DNA of 64,000 nucleotides. Origin: Alteromonas lipotrueiana. GTDB taxonomy: Bacteria; Pseudomonadota; Gammaproteobacteria; Enterobacterales; Alteromonadaceae. Positions 25,701 to 34,528 of the stretch are shown here, piece by piece. Numbering within the stretch: position 1 is the stretch's first letter; every line of letters starts with the position of its first letter. Location of the stretch: positions 62,001 through 126,000 of the forward strand of contig NZ_JAESDK010000006.1 of the NCBI RefSeq assembly GCF_019249245.1. Direction: 5' to 3'. Below the pieces are notes generated by a model. The model searched no databases, had not been told where the DNA came from, and worked only from the letters and a program-made list of their open reading frames with translations. Position numbers and translations under genes: made by a program.

Positions 25701-27380
25701 ATGCGGTGGAGTATTTTATTGCTGACGCTAGTCAGTTTGTCGGGTCAGGCATATGATCGGATAACCGGAGAGCCGTTTGCAAGCCGGTCTGAAGTATTAG
25801 CGCAACAGGGTATGGCAGCCACTAGTCAGCCCCTCGCCACTCAGGTAGCGCTCGATATTCTAAAGCAGGGCGGTAACGCTGTTGATGCGGCAATTGCGGC
25901 GAATGCAATGCTGGGTTTGGTCGAACCAACCGGAGCTGGTATCGGTGGCGATCTTTTCGCTATAGTCTGGTCAGCGCAAGATAAAAAGCTTTTTGGTCTG
26001 AATGCGTCAGGTCGCTCTCCCAAAAGTTTGAAAAAAGAAGAATTTGCAAAATTAGGACATGCCAAAATCCCTACTTTCGGACCTTTGCCGGTATCAGTAC
26101 CTGGTGCGGTAGATGGCTGGTTTGCATTACACGATAAATTTGGCAGTTTGCCTATGCAAACCGTGTTAAGTCCGGCTATTGGCTATGCGCGTCAGGGATT
26201 TCCGGTGTCTGAGCTTATTGCCTATTACTGGCAGATGAACCAGGACAGAATAGGACACTACCCGGGTTTTGCAGAAACCTTTTTAATTGAAGGCAAAGTA
26301 CCCCAAAAAGGAGATATTTTCCGAAATCCTCATCTTGCTGCCACATACGAAAAAATTGCCACTGGCGGTGCCGACGCTTTTTATAAAGGTGACATAGCAC
26401 ATACCATCGACGCTTATATTAAAGAGCAGGGCGGTTACCTTAGTTATAGCGACTTAGCCAGTCATACCAGTGAATGGGTAGAGCCGGTTTCGACCAACTA
26501 TCGAGGTTATGATGTTTGGGAGTTGCCACCTAATGGCCAGGGCATTGCTGCACTTCAAATTCTTAATATTATGGAAAACTTTGATGTAGAAGGCATGGGT
26601 TTTGGCTCTACAGACTATATTCACACTTTTGTAGAAGCAAAAAAGTTAGCGTTTGCTGACCGCGCGAAATTTTATGCCGACCCCGCTTTTAATCGTATTC
26701 CGGTACAACAGCTTATTAGCACAGACTATGGCCGTAAGCGCGCCGAGCTAATTAACCCCGGACAAGCGGCGAAGCGGGTAGATGTTGGCATCAATAAAGG
26801 CGATACGGTATACCTTACGGTAGCCGATAAGCAAGGCAATATGGTGTCGCTAATTCAGAGTAATTATCGGGGCATGGGCTCAGGTATGACCCCGCCGGGA
26901 CTGGGTTTTATACTACAAAACAGAGGGGAATTGTTCACTCTTGAGCAAGGACATTTTAACGAATATGAGCCTGGTAAGCGGCCCTTTCATACCATCATCC
27001 CTGGCTTCATTACCAAAAATAACCAGCCCTACGCCAGTTTTGGAGTGATGGGCGGGGCTACACAACCCCAGATGCATGCGCAAATTGTAATGAACCTGGT
27101 CGATTTTGGAATGAATCTACAAGAAGCGGGCGATGCTCCGCGTATGTTGCACAGCGGCTCATCAAGTCCAGTAGGCGCGATGATGACTAGCGGTGGTCAG
27201 GTACATTTAGAGCACGGCGTTACACCAAAGGTTCAACGAGCACTACTTGAGCGTGGTCATACTCTACAGCCAGCTATTGGGGTATATGGTGGTTACCAAG
27301 CCATTATGTATGACGCAGAGCAACAGGTTTATGTGGGTGCTTCTGAAAGCCGAAAAGATGGACAAGCTGCGGGCTATTAG
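25701..27380 (+). CDS. ggt: Gamma-glutamyltransferase
   Basis: A 559-residue exported Ntn-hydrolase that transfers or hydrolyses gamma-glutamyl groups of glutathione and related peptides. A signal peptide (about 1-17) is followed by GGNAVDAAIAANAMLGLVEP and TGAGIGGDLFA. The autoprocessing nucleophile is probably Thr369 in KGDTVYLTVAD, aligned with TTHYSV of E. coli GGT; the small subunit has GMGSGMTPPGLGF. The altered residues after the Thr place it in a divergent branch where some members are acylases, so substrate is uncertain. A DyP-like gene follows 59 bases later. Confidence 0.88.
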   Translation: MRWSILLLTLVSLSGQAYDRITGEPFASRSEVLAQQGMAATSQPLATQVALDILKQGGNAVDAAIAANAMLGLVEPTGAGIGGDLFAIVWSAQDKKLFGLNASGRSPKSLKKEEFAKLGHAKIPTFGPLPVSVPGAVDGWFALHDKFGSLPMQTVLSPAIGYARQGFPVSELIAYYWQMNQDRIGHYPGFAETFLIEGKVPQKGDIFRNPHLAATYEKIATGGADAFYKGDIAHTIDAYIKEQGGYLSYSDLASHTSEWVEPVSTNYRGYDVWELPPNGQGIAALQILNIMENFDVEGMGFGSTDYIHTFVEAKKLAFADRAKFYADPAFNRIPVQQLISTDYGRKRAELINPGQAAKRVDVGINKGDTVYLTVADKQGNMVSLIQSNYRGMGSGMTPPGLGFILQNRGELFTLEQGHFNEYEPGKRPFHTIIPGFITKNNQPYASFGVMGGATQPQMHAQIVMNLVDFGMNLQEAGDAPRMLHSGSSSPVGAMMTSGGQVHLEHGVTPKVQRALLERGHTLQPAIGVYGGYQAIMYDAEQQVYVGASESRKDGQAAGY

Positions 27381-27439
27381 CCACACTTGAAACAAAACTA
27401 AGCACAATCATTTAGTTAGTAACAAGGAATGGTTAATCC

Positions 27440-28357
27440 ATGATGCAACCCCAAAAAGGTGTTTGCGCCGAACCCAGCTTACATGCGCAGTATTTATTGT
27501 TCAATGTAGTCGATGACGATCCGCAAATATTACGCGAAAAGCTTTCGCGTATTCTTGACGTTTTTGATGACTACGAAAACGAATACTTTGAGGCAATGGT
27601 CACCGGTATAATTGCCATTGGTGCTGGGTTTTGGGATGAACTTTACCCTGGCTCAAAGCCTACCCAGCTTAGTGCCTTTCCAAAAATGGAATGCGAAGAC
27701 AGAAGCGCACCTGACACTGGTGGCGACGTATTTATACAAATACGTGCAGACCGGCTAGATGTATGTCACGCCATTGCCAATGAGGTAATGGCGTTGCTGC
27801 ATTTACACGTTGAGCTGCAAGAGCAGGTTCAGGGGTTTCGGTATTTAGATGGCCGTGATTTAAGTGGATTTATCTATGGAGCGGAGAACCCTCGGGGTAT
27901 GTTGCGCCGGCAAGTGGCAGTAGTCAACGGCGATATAGAGCCTGAATTTGAAGGCGGTAGCTACTTACATATACAGCGATATCGGTACGATCTACGACGC
28001 TGGCACACGTTGTCCTCTCGACAACAAGAACAGGTTATAGGTAAAACCCGCCAACACAATATCGACAGCAACGAACAATCAGCCTCTTCTCATTGTGTAC
28101 GGGCACTTGCAGAATTACCTGAAGACCAAACCCCGACACTCATCAAGCAGGGGATGCCCTATGGCAACGTAATACTGCAGGGCTTGTTTTCAGTTTGTTG
28201 TGCTGCTTCAGGCAAAGCATTTGAATCTATGCTCTACAGCCAGGTTATTGGTAATTCCGACGGTGATTATGATCGCTGGCTGGACTTTGCCAGTGCCGAG
28301 ACCGGGGGCGCTTTCTTTGCCCCGGCAATAGGATTTATCAGACATCATGCTAGCTAA
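27440..28357 (+). CDS. DyP-type peroxidase family protein with altered catalytic motif
   Basis: A 305-residue haem protein of the YfeX-like DyP branch. The stretch GFRYLDGRDLSGFIYGAENP aligns with the YfeX region whose motif is GF-x-DG-x-x-NP, but the catalytic Asp is Tyr146 here (codon TAT in place of GAT/GAC). The proximal haem ligand is probably His218 in SSHCVRAL. MPYGNVILQGLFSVCC and a C-terminal GGAFFAPA are also in place. Haem binding looks preserved while the acid-base residue for peroxide cleavage is lost, so activity may be reduced or different. There is no signal peptide. Confidence 0.82.
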   Translation: MMQPQKGVCAEPSLHAQYLLFNVVDDDPQILREKLSRILDVFDDYENEYFEAMVTGIIAIGAGFWDELYPGSKPTQLSAFPKMECEDRSAPDTGGDVFIQIRADRLDVCHAIANEVMALLHLHVELQEQVQGFRYLDGRDLSGFIYGAENPRGMLRRQVAVVNGDIEPEFEGGSYLHIQRYRYDLRRWHTLSSRQQEQVIGKTRQHNIDSNEQSASSHCVRALAELPEDQTPTLIKQGMPYGNVILQGLFSVCCAASGKAFESMLYSQVIGNSDGDYDRWLDFASAETGGAFFAPAIGFIRHHAS

Positions 28358-28734
28358 TTTATATATGCTGTTTTCTGGTTAGCCTGTGATTGTTGCAAGT
28401 CCGGAGTGCTGTGGGAGAGAAACTGAGTAGCCTGTGTATAAAGCTGTAAATGGACACCCACTTTATAAAAAGAAAAGCATCAGAATACCTTAGGGATGTT
28501 CAGGCCGGATGTTGGCGACAGATAAATCCAAAAGAGGCTGTTTTAGCCATAGGTATCCACACGTTTCGAATTAATCACAAACAATCAGCAGGTGGGTGTC
28601 CAGGTTCGCTTCCAGGTTCGCTTTCTGATATTAGTTTTCGATGGCTTAGACGTTTGCTGGTTAATGACTTGTTATTGGTAGGGTATAGGTACTTTTCAGA
28701 GGACTTGTGTTAGAGGACTTGTGTTAGGACACAC

Positions 28735-29342
28735 TCAATTATTCGTAGGTGTTCCAGAAGCAGGGCTTTTATCAGTGGAGCAGAAACACTTAAATAAACC
28801 GTGATAGCAATCAATTTCAGTTAGAAGTAGCTCGTTGCTCGGCCTGGTCTGACATGGAAGGAAAGTGGGTGTCCAAAATAAATATGGGTGTCCTACGCTA
28901 CTTTCTCCTACGCTACTTTCTCTAGGGTAATTCTCTTCAGTAACTCGTGATAGTAGTCAATTTTAGTTAGAAGTAGCTCGTTGCTCGGCCGGGTTTGACA
29001 TGGATGGAAAGTGGGTGTCCAAAAATAAATGTGGATGCTCAATTATTCGTAGGTGTTCCAGAAGCAGGGCTTTTATCAGTGGAGCAGAAACACTTAAATA
29101 ACTCGTGATAGCAATCAATTTTAGTTAGAAGTAGCTCGTTGCTCGGCCTGGTCTGACATGGAAGGAAAGTGGGTGTCCAAAATAAATGTGGGTGTCCTAC
29201 GCCACTTTCTCTAGGGTAATTCTCTTCAGTAACTCGTGATAGTAGTCAATTTTAGTTAGAAGTAGCTCGTTGCTCGGCCTGGTTTGACATGGATGGAAAG
29301 TGGGTGTCCAAAATAAATGTGGGTGTCCTAGGCTAGTTCTTC
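28735..29342 (+). repeat. 304-bp tandem duplication within the motif array
   Basis: A block beginning TCAATTATTCGTAGGTGTTC at 28735 recurs at 29039, 304 bases later, and both copies stay highly similar to about 29342. Each unit itself holds two related halves that include GTTAGAAGTAGCTCGTTGCT and a GTGGGTGTCC pair. Differences are mainly small substitutions and the 15-bp duplication at 28892-28921 in unit 1. Confidence 0.8.
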
Positions 29343-29371
29343 CTAGGCTAGTTCTTCCTAGGCTAGTTTGC
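29327..29371 (+). repeat. 15-bp tandem repeat abutting the last motif copy
   Basis: CCTAGGCTAGTTCTT starts at 29327, 29342 and 29357; the third copy diverges after 12 bases. The first unit begins at the CC of a GTGGGTGTCC motif (29319-29328). Confidence 0.85.
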
Positions 29372-29418
29372 TAAAGTATATTGCTTTTAGGAATTTCATA
29401 TTCAAGGAGACTTTCATA

Positions 29419-30015
29419 ATGCGGCTCTTTTTTTTGTTATTACTTCTGCCTTTTTTGGCGTCAGCTAAAATAGATATCGCTCTGCAAAGTCAATTATTGC
29501 AGATGGCTGAAGTTGACCAGGCTGTTCGCAAAAAACTCTCTGATGCAGGGTGGCATGATGCATCCGAAGAATTACGGAACAAAGTAATAACCATAGACAA
29601 ACAAAACACCCTTAAATTGAAGGCTCTACTTTCTGGCCGTACATGGTTTACCAAATCAGAAGTGGGGGAGGATGGTATGAGCGCTGCCTTTTTAATCGTT
29701 CAGCACTCTGCTGATTACAAATTCAAAGAAAAAATGCTGCCGCTGCTCAAAAAGTCTTATACCAATGGTGAGGGGATTACGGGTCAGGAAGTCGCTCTTT
29801 TAACTGATCGTATTCGCATAAATAAAGGACAAAAACAGCTTTACGGTACTCAGGCTGACATTAGTACCGGGAAAGTTATTTTTGAGCCTATCGAAAACCC
29901 CGATACGGTAGATAGCCGCCGGGCCAGGATGAAAATGCCTTCGCTGGCACTCTACAAAAAGCTTTTAGAAAAAATGTATGGTCTAAAAGAACACCCCGAC
30001 ATAGATTTAGACTAA
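29419..30015 (+). CDS. DUF6624-like exported protein
   Basis: A 198-residue protein with a signal peptide (MRLFFLLLLLPFLASA). The rest has the DUF6624 pattern: AAFLIVQHSADYKFKEKMLP, then a GQEVALLTDRIRINKGQKQL segment followed by YGTQ. The family function is unknown. AAGGAG lies 8 bases before the ATG at 29419; the longer frame from 29368 would start inside the tandem repeat and mask the signal peptide. Confidence 0.78.
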   Translation: MRLFFLLLLLPFLASAKIDIALQSQLLQMAEVDQAVRKKLSDAGWHDASEELRNKVITIDKQNTLKLKALLSGRTWFTKSEVGEDGMSAAFLIVQHSADYKFKEKMLPLLKKSYTNGEGITGQEVALLTDRIRINKGQKQLYGTQADISTGKVIFEPIENPDTVDSRRARMKMPSLALYKKLLEKMYGLKEHPDIDLD

Positions 30016-30065
30016 GTTGCCTATTTCGGGCGAAGCTTCTAAACACCGATAAAGTGCTTTACCGC

Positions 30066-31163
30066 TTACCCCACTGAGCTTGCTTCGTTGGCCCCATCCC
30101 AGTTTTCGTCCAGCTCGCGTTGGCGTAACTGTTCTATCACTAAGATGTGATGACGAGGTAGTGAGTCTGTCGGGTTTTTGCCTACGGCTTTATAAAAGTG
30201 TAACAATGCGCCGTCCCAGTCACGCTCGATTCGACATTTCAGGCCTTCAGAAATTTCAGTTTGTATTGCTTGCCTGCGTTTTTGCTCATCTTTGGATAAA
30301 TGATTAAGTACTTCATAAATGCGCAGTGGCGTGCGCCGCCCTTTTACTCTGACCCAATCAAGCAGCCGGGTTTGCAAACCGGGGCTATCACCTAGTATGT
30401 CACGCATCTGTTCACTTATAATAATATCGGCGTTAAAGCGTGGCGTTAGCGTTTCTAAACGATAGGCAATATTAACACTGTCGCCAATAACCGTAGTATC
30501 CATGCGATCTTCACTGCCAACGGTGCCTAAAATTACATCGCCAAAATGTAAGCCAATACCCACGCCTAATGGTTCATAGCCCGATTTTGCCCGATGTTCA
30601 TTGTAAAGCGACAGCGCTACGCGCAAATCCAGGGCAGCCTGTAATGCATCGGCCGCCTTTTGTTTGGCAGTGCCTCCGGGATGGTCAAACAAGGCCATAA
30701 TGGCGTCGCCTATAAACTTATCGATAAACCCCCGGTTTTGATGGATAGGCTCATTCATGCGGCAAAAATACGAGTTGAGAAACCGCATAAGTTGCTGTGG
30801 TTGCATTATCTCAGATAGGCCGCTAAACCCACGGATATCACAAAACAAGATGGCTACTTCATCTTCTGCTGCGTGCCCTAATCTAAGTTCAGTGGCCTGA
30901 CTCTTAGCCAGATGGTCTACAAACTGTCGGGGCACAAACTTTTGGAATGTATGGGTAAGATCCAGCGCTTCGTCGGCACGTTGTCGATACATACGTGCCT
31001 TTTCTTGTTCGGTTTCTGCCAGGGGGCCTTGGTGATGACTGAATACTCGCTCATTAGCCACGCGCAATGCGTGTTTTGATTGGCGCAGTGACACGGTAGC
31101 CCAAATCCCATAGATACAGGCCGTGACTGCCACACATAGTAGTAATATCGTCAATCCAGCCAT
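30066..31163 (-). CDS. Class III adenylate cyclase, membrane anchored
   Basis: A 365-residue protein with an N-terminal membrane helix (3-25), a helical linker (about 40-90) and a class III cyclase domain (about 95-280). Metal-binding Asp residues are in FCDIRGFSG and DKFIGDAIMALF. The DKFIGD Lys and the MDTTVIGDSVNIAYRLE region suit ATP as substrate. It probably makes cAMP. A short C-terminal region may be protein-binding. It starts 26 bases after the hemL stop on the same strand, so it may be transcribed with pyrB-hemL. Confidence 0.88.
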   Translation of the reverse strand: MAGLTILLLCVAVTACIYGIWATVSLRQSKHALRVANERVFSHHQGPLAETEQEKARMYRQRADEALDLTHTFQKFVPRQFVDHLAKSQATELRLGHAAEDEVAILFCDIRGFSGLSEIMQPQQLMRFLNSYFCRMNEPIHQNRGFIDKFIGDAIMALFDHPGGTAKQKAADALQAALDLRVALSLYNEHRAKSGYEPLGVGIGLHFGDVILGTVGSEDRMDTTVIGDSVNIAYRLETLTPRFNADIIISEQMRDILGDSPGLQTRLLDWVRVKGRRTPLRIYEVLNHLSKDEQKRRQAIQTEISEGLKCRIERDWDGALLHFYKAVGKNPTDSLPRHHILVIEQLRQRELDENWDGANEASSVG

Positions 31164-31189
31164 CGCGATCCCTCTTTTTATATGACCTG

Positions 31190-32470
31190 TTAAAGACTGG
31201 CAAACACCTTGTCAGCGGCGGCCAGAGTCGCTTCTATCACGGTTTCATCATGCAACTTAGAGACAAAGCCAGCCTCGTACGACGCTGGGGCTAAATAGAC
31301 ACCCTGCTCTAGCATTCCATGATAGAAACGTTTAAACCTTTCAGTATCGCAGTTAGTAGCCTGCTGATAATTAGTCACTTTATCAACATCTGTGAAGAAA
31401 AGTCCAAACATACTGCCTGCTACATTAGTTGTAAGAGCAATACCATGCTTGTCGGCAAGTTGTTGCATACCCTCTGCCAGTTTTTGTGTATTTTCAAAAA
31501 TGCTGTCGTACAGTGTAGCATCTTCAAGTTGCTCTAGCGTAGCCAGACCAGCGGCCATGGCTACCGGGTTCCCCGACAGGGTCCCTGCCTGATAAACCGG
31601 TCCGGTAGGCGAAACATAGGTAATAATTTCTTTTTTTCCACCAAATGCGCCCACCGGCATGCCGCCACCAATAACCTTACCCAGGCACGTCATATCTGGC
31701 GTAACCTGATAACGCTGCTGAGCACCGCCCTGAGCCACTCTGAAACCGGTCATGACTTCATCAAAGATAAGTATGCTGCCGTGTTCATCGCACAACTCGC
31801 GCAAGCCTTCTAAAAAGCCGGGTACAGGGGGGATGCAATTCATATTTCCGGCTACCGGCTCAACAATAATGCAGGCAATATCGTCACCTTCCTGGGCAAA
31901 CACCTCTTTAACGCTGTCGATATTGTTAAAGTCCACCGTAATAGTGTGTTTAGCTACTTCATCGGGTACACCCGGAGAACTGGGCACGCCCATGGTTAAT
32001 GCTCCTGAGCCGGCCTTAACCAGCAAAGCATCCGCATGACCATGGTAGCAGCCTTCAAACTTTACTATTTTGTTGCGATTAGTATAGCCTCGGGCGATTC
32101 GGATAGCAGACATGGTGGCTTCGGTGCCCGAATTTACCATCCGTACCATTTCCATTGAGGGTACCAGCTGGTTAATTTTTTCTGCCATCAGAATTTCGGC
32201 TTCGGTAGGCGCACCAAAACTTAAGCCGCTGGCTGCGGCTTCAATTACCGCTTCTCTGATTTTATCGTTGTTGTGCCCTAAGACCATCGGCCCCCAGGAC
32301 AGCACATAGTCGATATAGCGTTTGCCGTCAGCGTCCCACATATAAGGACCATCGGCTTTTGTTATAAAGCGCGGCGTTCCGCCTACCGCTTTAAATGCGC
32401 GTACCGGAGAATTTACCCCACCAGGAATCGTTTGCTGTGCGCGGGTAAATAAGGCTTCAGATTTTTGCAT
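31190..32470 (-). CDS. hemL: Glutamate-1-semialdehyde 2,1-aminomutase
   Basis: A 426-residue PLP enzyme of the C5 haem pathway that makes 5-aminolevulinate from glutamate-1-semialdehyde. It opens [20 protein letters not shown]. The PLP-binding Lys265 is in [17 protein letters not shown]. The length matches the family. The ATG at 32470 is the family start; the longer frame to 32539 runs into pyrB. It begins 2 bases after the pyrB stop. Confidence 0.96.
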   Translation of the reverse strand: MQKSEALFTRAQQTIPGGVNSPVRAFKAVGGTPRFITKADGPYMWDADGKRYIDYVLSWGPMVLGHNNDKIREAVIEAAASGLSFGAPTEAEILMAEKINQLVPSMEMVRMVNSGTEATMSAIRIARGYTNRNKIVKFEGCYHGHADALLVKAGSGALTMGVPSSPGVPDEVAKHTITVDFNNIDSVKEVFAQEGDDIACIIVEPVAGNMNCIPPVPGFLEGLRELCDEHGSILIFDEVMTGFRVAQGGAQQRYQVTPDMTCLGKVIGGGMPVGAFGGKKEIITYVSPTGPVYQAGTLSGNPVAMAAGLATLEQLEDATLYDSIFENTQKLAEGMQQLADKHGIALTTNVAGSMFGLFFTDVDKVTNYQQATNCDTERFKRFYHGMLEQGVYLAPASYEAGFVSKLHDETVIEATLAAADKVFASL

Positions 32471-32471
32471 A

Positions 32472-33488
32472 TTATTCGCTACTCTTATTGCTGTGCCATA
32501 TAACGTCTTTTTCGTAACGGGTAAGCAGGTGCTCAACACCTAACGTTAGCGCAAATAACGCCATTCTAACCAGTACACCGTTATCGGTTTGTCGAAATAT
32601 GGCAAGGTTTGGATTTTGATTCAGGTCGTTGTCCAGCTCGTTAGCTTCAGCACGAGAGTCTCTGGGCAACGGATGCATAATCACAGTTTTAGACTGAAAA
32701 TGTTTGGTATATATCGACTGGTTTAAACGAAACTTACCGCGATATCGATTGGCTTCGGCCTGAGATTCGAAACGTTCTTCCTGAATGCGGGTTTGATAAC
32801 AAATATCGGCATTCAGAGAGCCCTCAAGCCTGGTACTAATGGTAAGTCGGTGCCCCGCGTTTTCGATAGCATCAATTACCGGGGTCGGCATGGCCAGCTC
32901 GGGCGGTGACACCAACGTAAAATGTATGTTTTTGTACAGACACAGCAGCCGTGACAATGAGTGTACGGTGCGCCCATAGCGTAAGTCGCCAATCATCGCT
33001 ATGTGGAGTCCATCAATACCTTTACCTTCGTATCTGAGCTCCCGTTCAATAGTAAAAAGATCGAGTAGCGCCTGGGTGGGGTGCTCATTGGCGCCATCAC
33101 CACCATTGATAACCGGAACCCGACTACCTTGCGCAAATTCAGCTACTGAACCGGCGGCGGGATGGCGCATAGCAATAATGTCTGAATAACCACTAAGGAC
33201 CCGGGCGGTGTCATACAGCGACTCGCCTTTAGCGAGTGCCGAGCTGGACATGCCAGTGGTTTCTCTGACCTCGCCCCCAAGCAGGTTAAACGCCGTGCCA
33301 AAGCTCACCCGGGTACGGGTACTGGGCTCAAAAAACAGGTTTCCTAATATAGCGCCATCTAGCACAGTAGTACGCTTTTGTCTTTTGGCATAAGGCTGCA
33401 TCATATTAGCTACAGCAAAGACTTTTTCAATAGCGTCACGGTCAAGCTGGCTGACCGAAAGAATATGATGACCGGTAAACTGCGACAT
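32472..33488 (-). CDS. pyrB: Aspartate carbamoyltransferase catalytic chain
   Basis: A 338-residue enzyme that forms carbamoyl-aspartate, the committed step of pyrimidine synthesis. Carbamoyl-phosphate and aspartate sites are seen in [18 protein letters not shown] and MHPLPRDSR. No pyrI lies next to it, and the chain is about 30 residues longer than E. coli PyrB, so it may belong to the class that works without the regulatory chain. It probably starts the pyrB-hemL-cyclase transcript. Confidence 0.94.
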   Translation of the reverse strand: MSQFTGHHILSVSQLDRDAIEKVFAVANMMQPYAKRQKRTTVLDGAILGNLFFEPSTRTRVSFGTAFNLLGGEVRETTGMSSSALAKGESLYDTARVLSGYSDIIAMRHPAAGSVAEFAQGSRVPVINGGDGANEHPTQALLDLFTIERELRYEGKGIDGLHIAMIGDLRYGRTVHSLSRLLCLYKNIHFTLVSPPELAMPTPVIDAIENAGHRLTISTRLEGSLNADICYQTRIQEERFESQAEANRYRGKFRLNQSIYTKHFQSKTVIMHPLPRDSRAEANELDNDLNQNPNLAIFRQTDNGVLVRMALFALTLGVEHLLTRYEKDVIWHSNKSSE

Positions 33489-33695
33489 AAGTGCCTCACC
33501 TGAAAGTGTTGAAGGCTTAGTTTAGCAAACTCCCGTCAGGGTGTAGAGTCGCCGCTCTAACAATCTGATTAATTGGGTCAGTTAAGTAAAATTTAATTCA
33601 AAACAAAGCGACCAAAATGCTCTATGGTCGTATTCATCAATACATAATGTAAACTATGTACTTTAAAACTAGCTTATTAAAATACGGTCGTAATA

Positions 33696-33824
33696 ATGAA
33701 AAAGTCGCCACGTCATTCGCGTCAATCCTGGTGGCAAACAAGTTGCGTCGCGTGTCGTCGAACCCGCCTATACATTATATGGGCAATTCTAATGTTGGTG
33801 GTATATTTGTATGTCTTCAGGTGA
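33696..33824 (+). CDS. Possible 42-residue single-pass protein
   Basis: The frame from ATG 33696 reads MKKSPRHSRQSWWQTSCVAC, then RRTRLYIIWAILMLVVYLYV and ends FR before TGA 33822-33824. A basic N-terminus with a C-x-x-C pair is followed by one membrane helix. It overlaps the next start (33811) by 14 bases, which suggests translational coupling. There is no strong ribosome site and no homology evidence. Confidence 0.5.
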   Translation: MKKSPRHSRQSWWQTSCVACRRTRLYIIWAILMLVVYLYVFR

Positions 33825-34512
33825 GTCTGCGCCCATTTATATCAAGGCCATGTCTAAGCGTAATGGTTTTACTACGTTGCTTATTGGCATGGTGGGGCTA
33901 TTGTTGTCAGTGATGTGGTTAACGCTGGCACCCGATTGGTTGTTTTTAGCGGGGATATTTTTAACCAGTGCGTCACTGGTTACGCTTTTAATCGGCTGGT
34001 TTAAACTGCGCGACCCCGACCATAGTATTGAAATTTCGCCTTCTCGTATTTTGTATCATCATCGGCGCGGCAACTGGGAAATTTTTTGGGACAATATTCA
34101 GCGAATCGATTGCCCCAGGGTGTCACAGGGTTTGGACCAGGTTGAACTGGATGCTGTAGGTATCCGGCTTAAATCTTATGCCCCCTTTTTACATAGAGTA
34201 TCTCCGCGGTTGGCTACTCATCTGTTGATGGAACAGCGTCCATTGCTTATCCATAGCCACGACAAAAATTGCCGTACCGGCGATTGCTTTAACCAGGAAA
34301 TGTTTAATGACCGGCATTACACCCTTGAAGATGGTCACGTTTTAACCGGTATAAAAGCGATGTTGGCTAACAGAATGTCTCAGTTAAGAACGCAGCTGGG
34401 TTATGACATTTATATTTCGGGAGCTGACCTGGACCGCTCTCCCATGGAATTTGTACACTTTTTAAGACAATGCCAGCAAACCCGTCCTGACACCAAACAA
34501 GTGGTCGTATAA
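33811..34512 (+). CDS. DUF2982 family membrane protein
   Basis: A 233-residue protein with two membrane helices near residues 20-62 (LLIGMVGLLLSVMWLTL and LFLAGIFLTSASLVTLLIGW) and a cytoplasmic domain with WEIFWDNIQRIDCPRV and a LSHDKNCRTGDCF-like part (HSHDKNCRTGDCFNQEMFND). It matches the DUF2982 family of Alteromonadales and Vibrionales, whose function is unknown. It is convergent with the hybrid kinase gene. Confidence 0.8.
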   Translation: MSSGESAPIYIKAMSKRNGFTTLLIGMVGLLLSVMWLTLAPDWLFLAGIFLTSASLVTLLIGWFKLRDPDHSIEISPSRILYHHRRGNWEIFWDNIQRIDCPRVSQGLDQVELDAVGIRLKSYAPFLHRVSPRLATHLLMEQRPLLIHSHDKNCRTGDCFNQEMFNDRHYTLEDGHVLTGIKAMLANRMSQLRTQLGYDIYISGADLDRSPMEFVHFLRQCQQTRPDTKQVVV

Positions 34513-34528
34513 AACGCGCGTCAAAGGC

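Larger units (their letters stand above)
28452..29371 (+). repeat. GTGGGTGTCC motif array
   Basis: Forward GTGGGTGTCC occurs at 28592, 28865, 29011, 29169, 29188, 29300 and 29319, with GGGTGTCC at 28886; reversed copies are GGACACCCAC at 28452 and GGACACACTC at 28728. Several are paired exactly 19-20 bases apart, separated by CAAAATAAAT-like spacers. The same motif borders the RAYT gene at 22.8 kb. The frame 28450-28713 is a product of these repeats and is not called. The region from 28358 to 29418 has no other gene. Confidence 0.8.

Noticed and set aside
28450-28713. 87-codon ORF in the motif array
   Set aside because: It starts on a reversed GTGGGTGTCC copy, runs through repeats and a tandem duplication, and has no ribosome site or recognisable protein pattern.
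33656-33913. 85-codon ORF overlapping the DUF2982 start
   Set aside because: It is out of frame with both the DUF2982 gene and the better small ORF and has no coding character.
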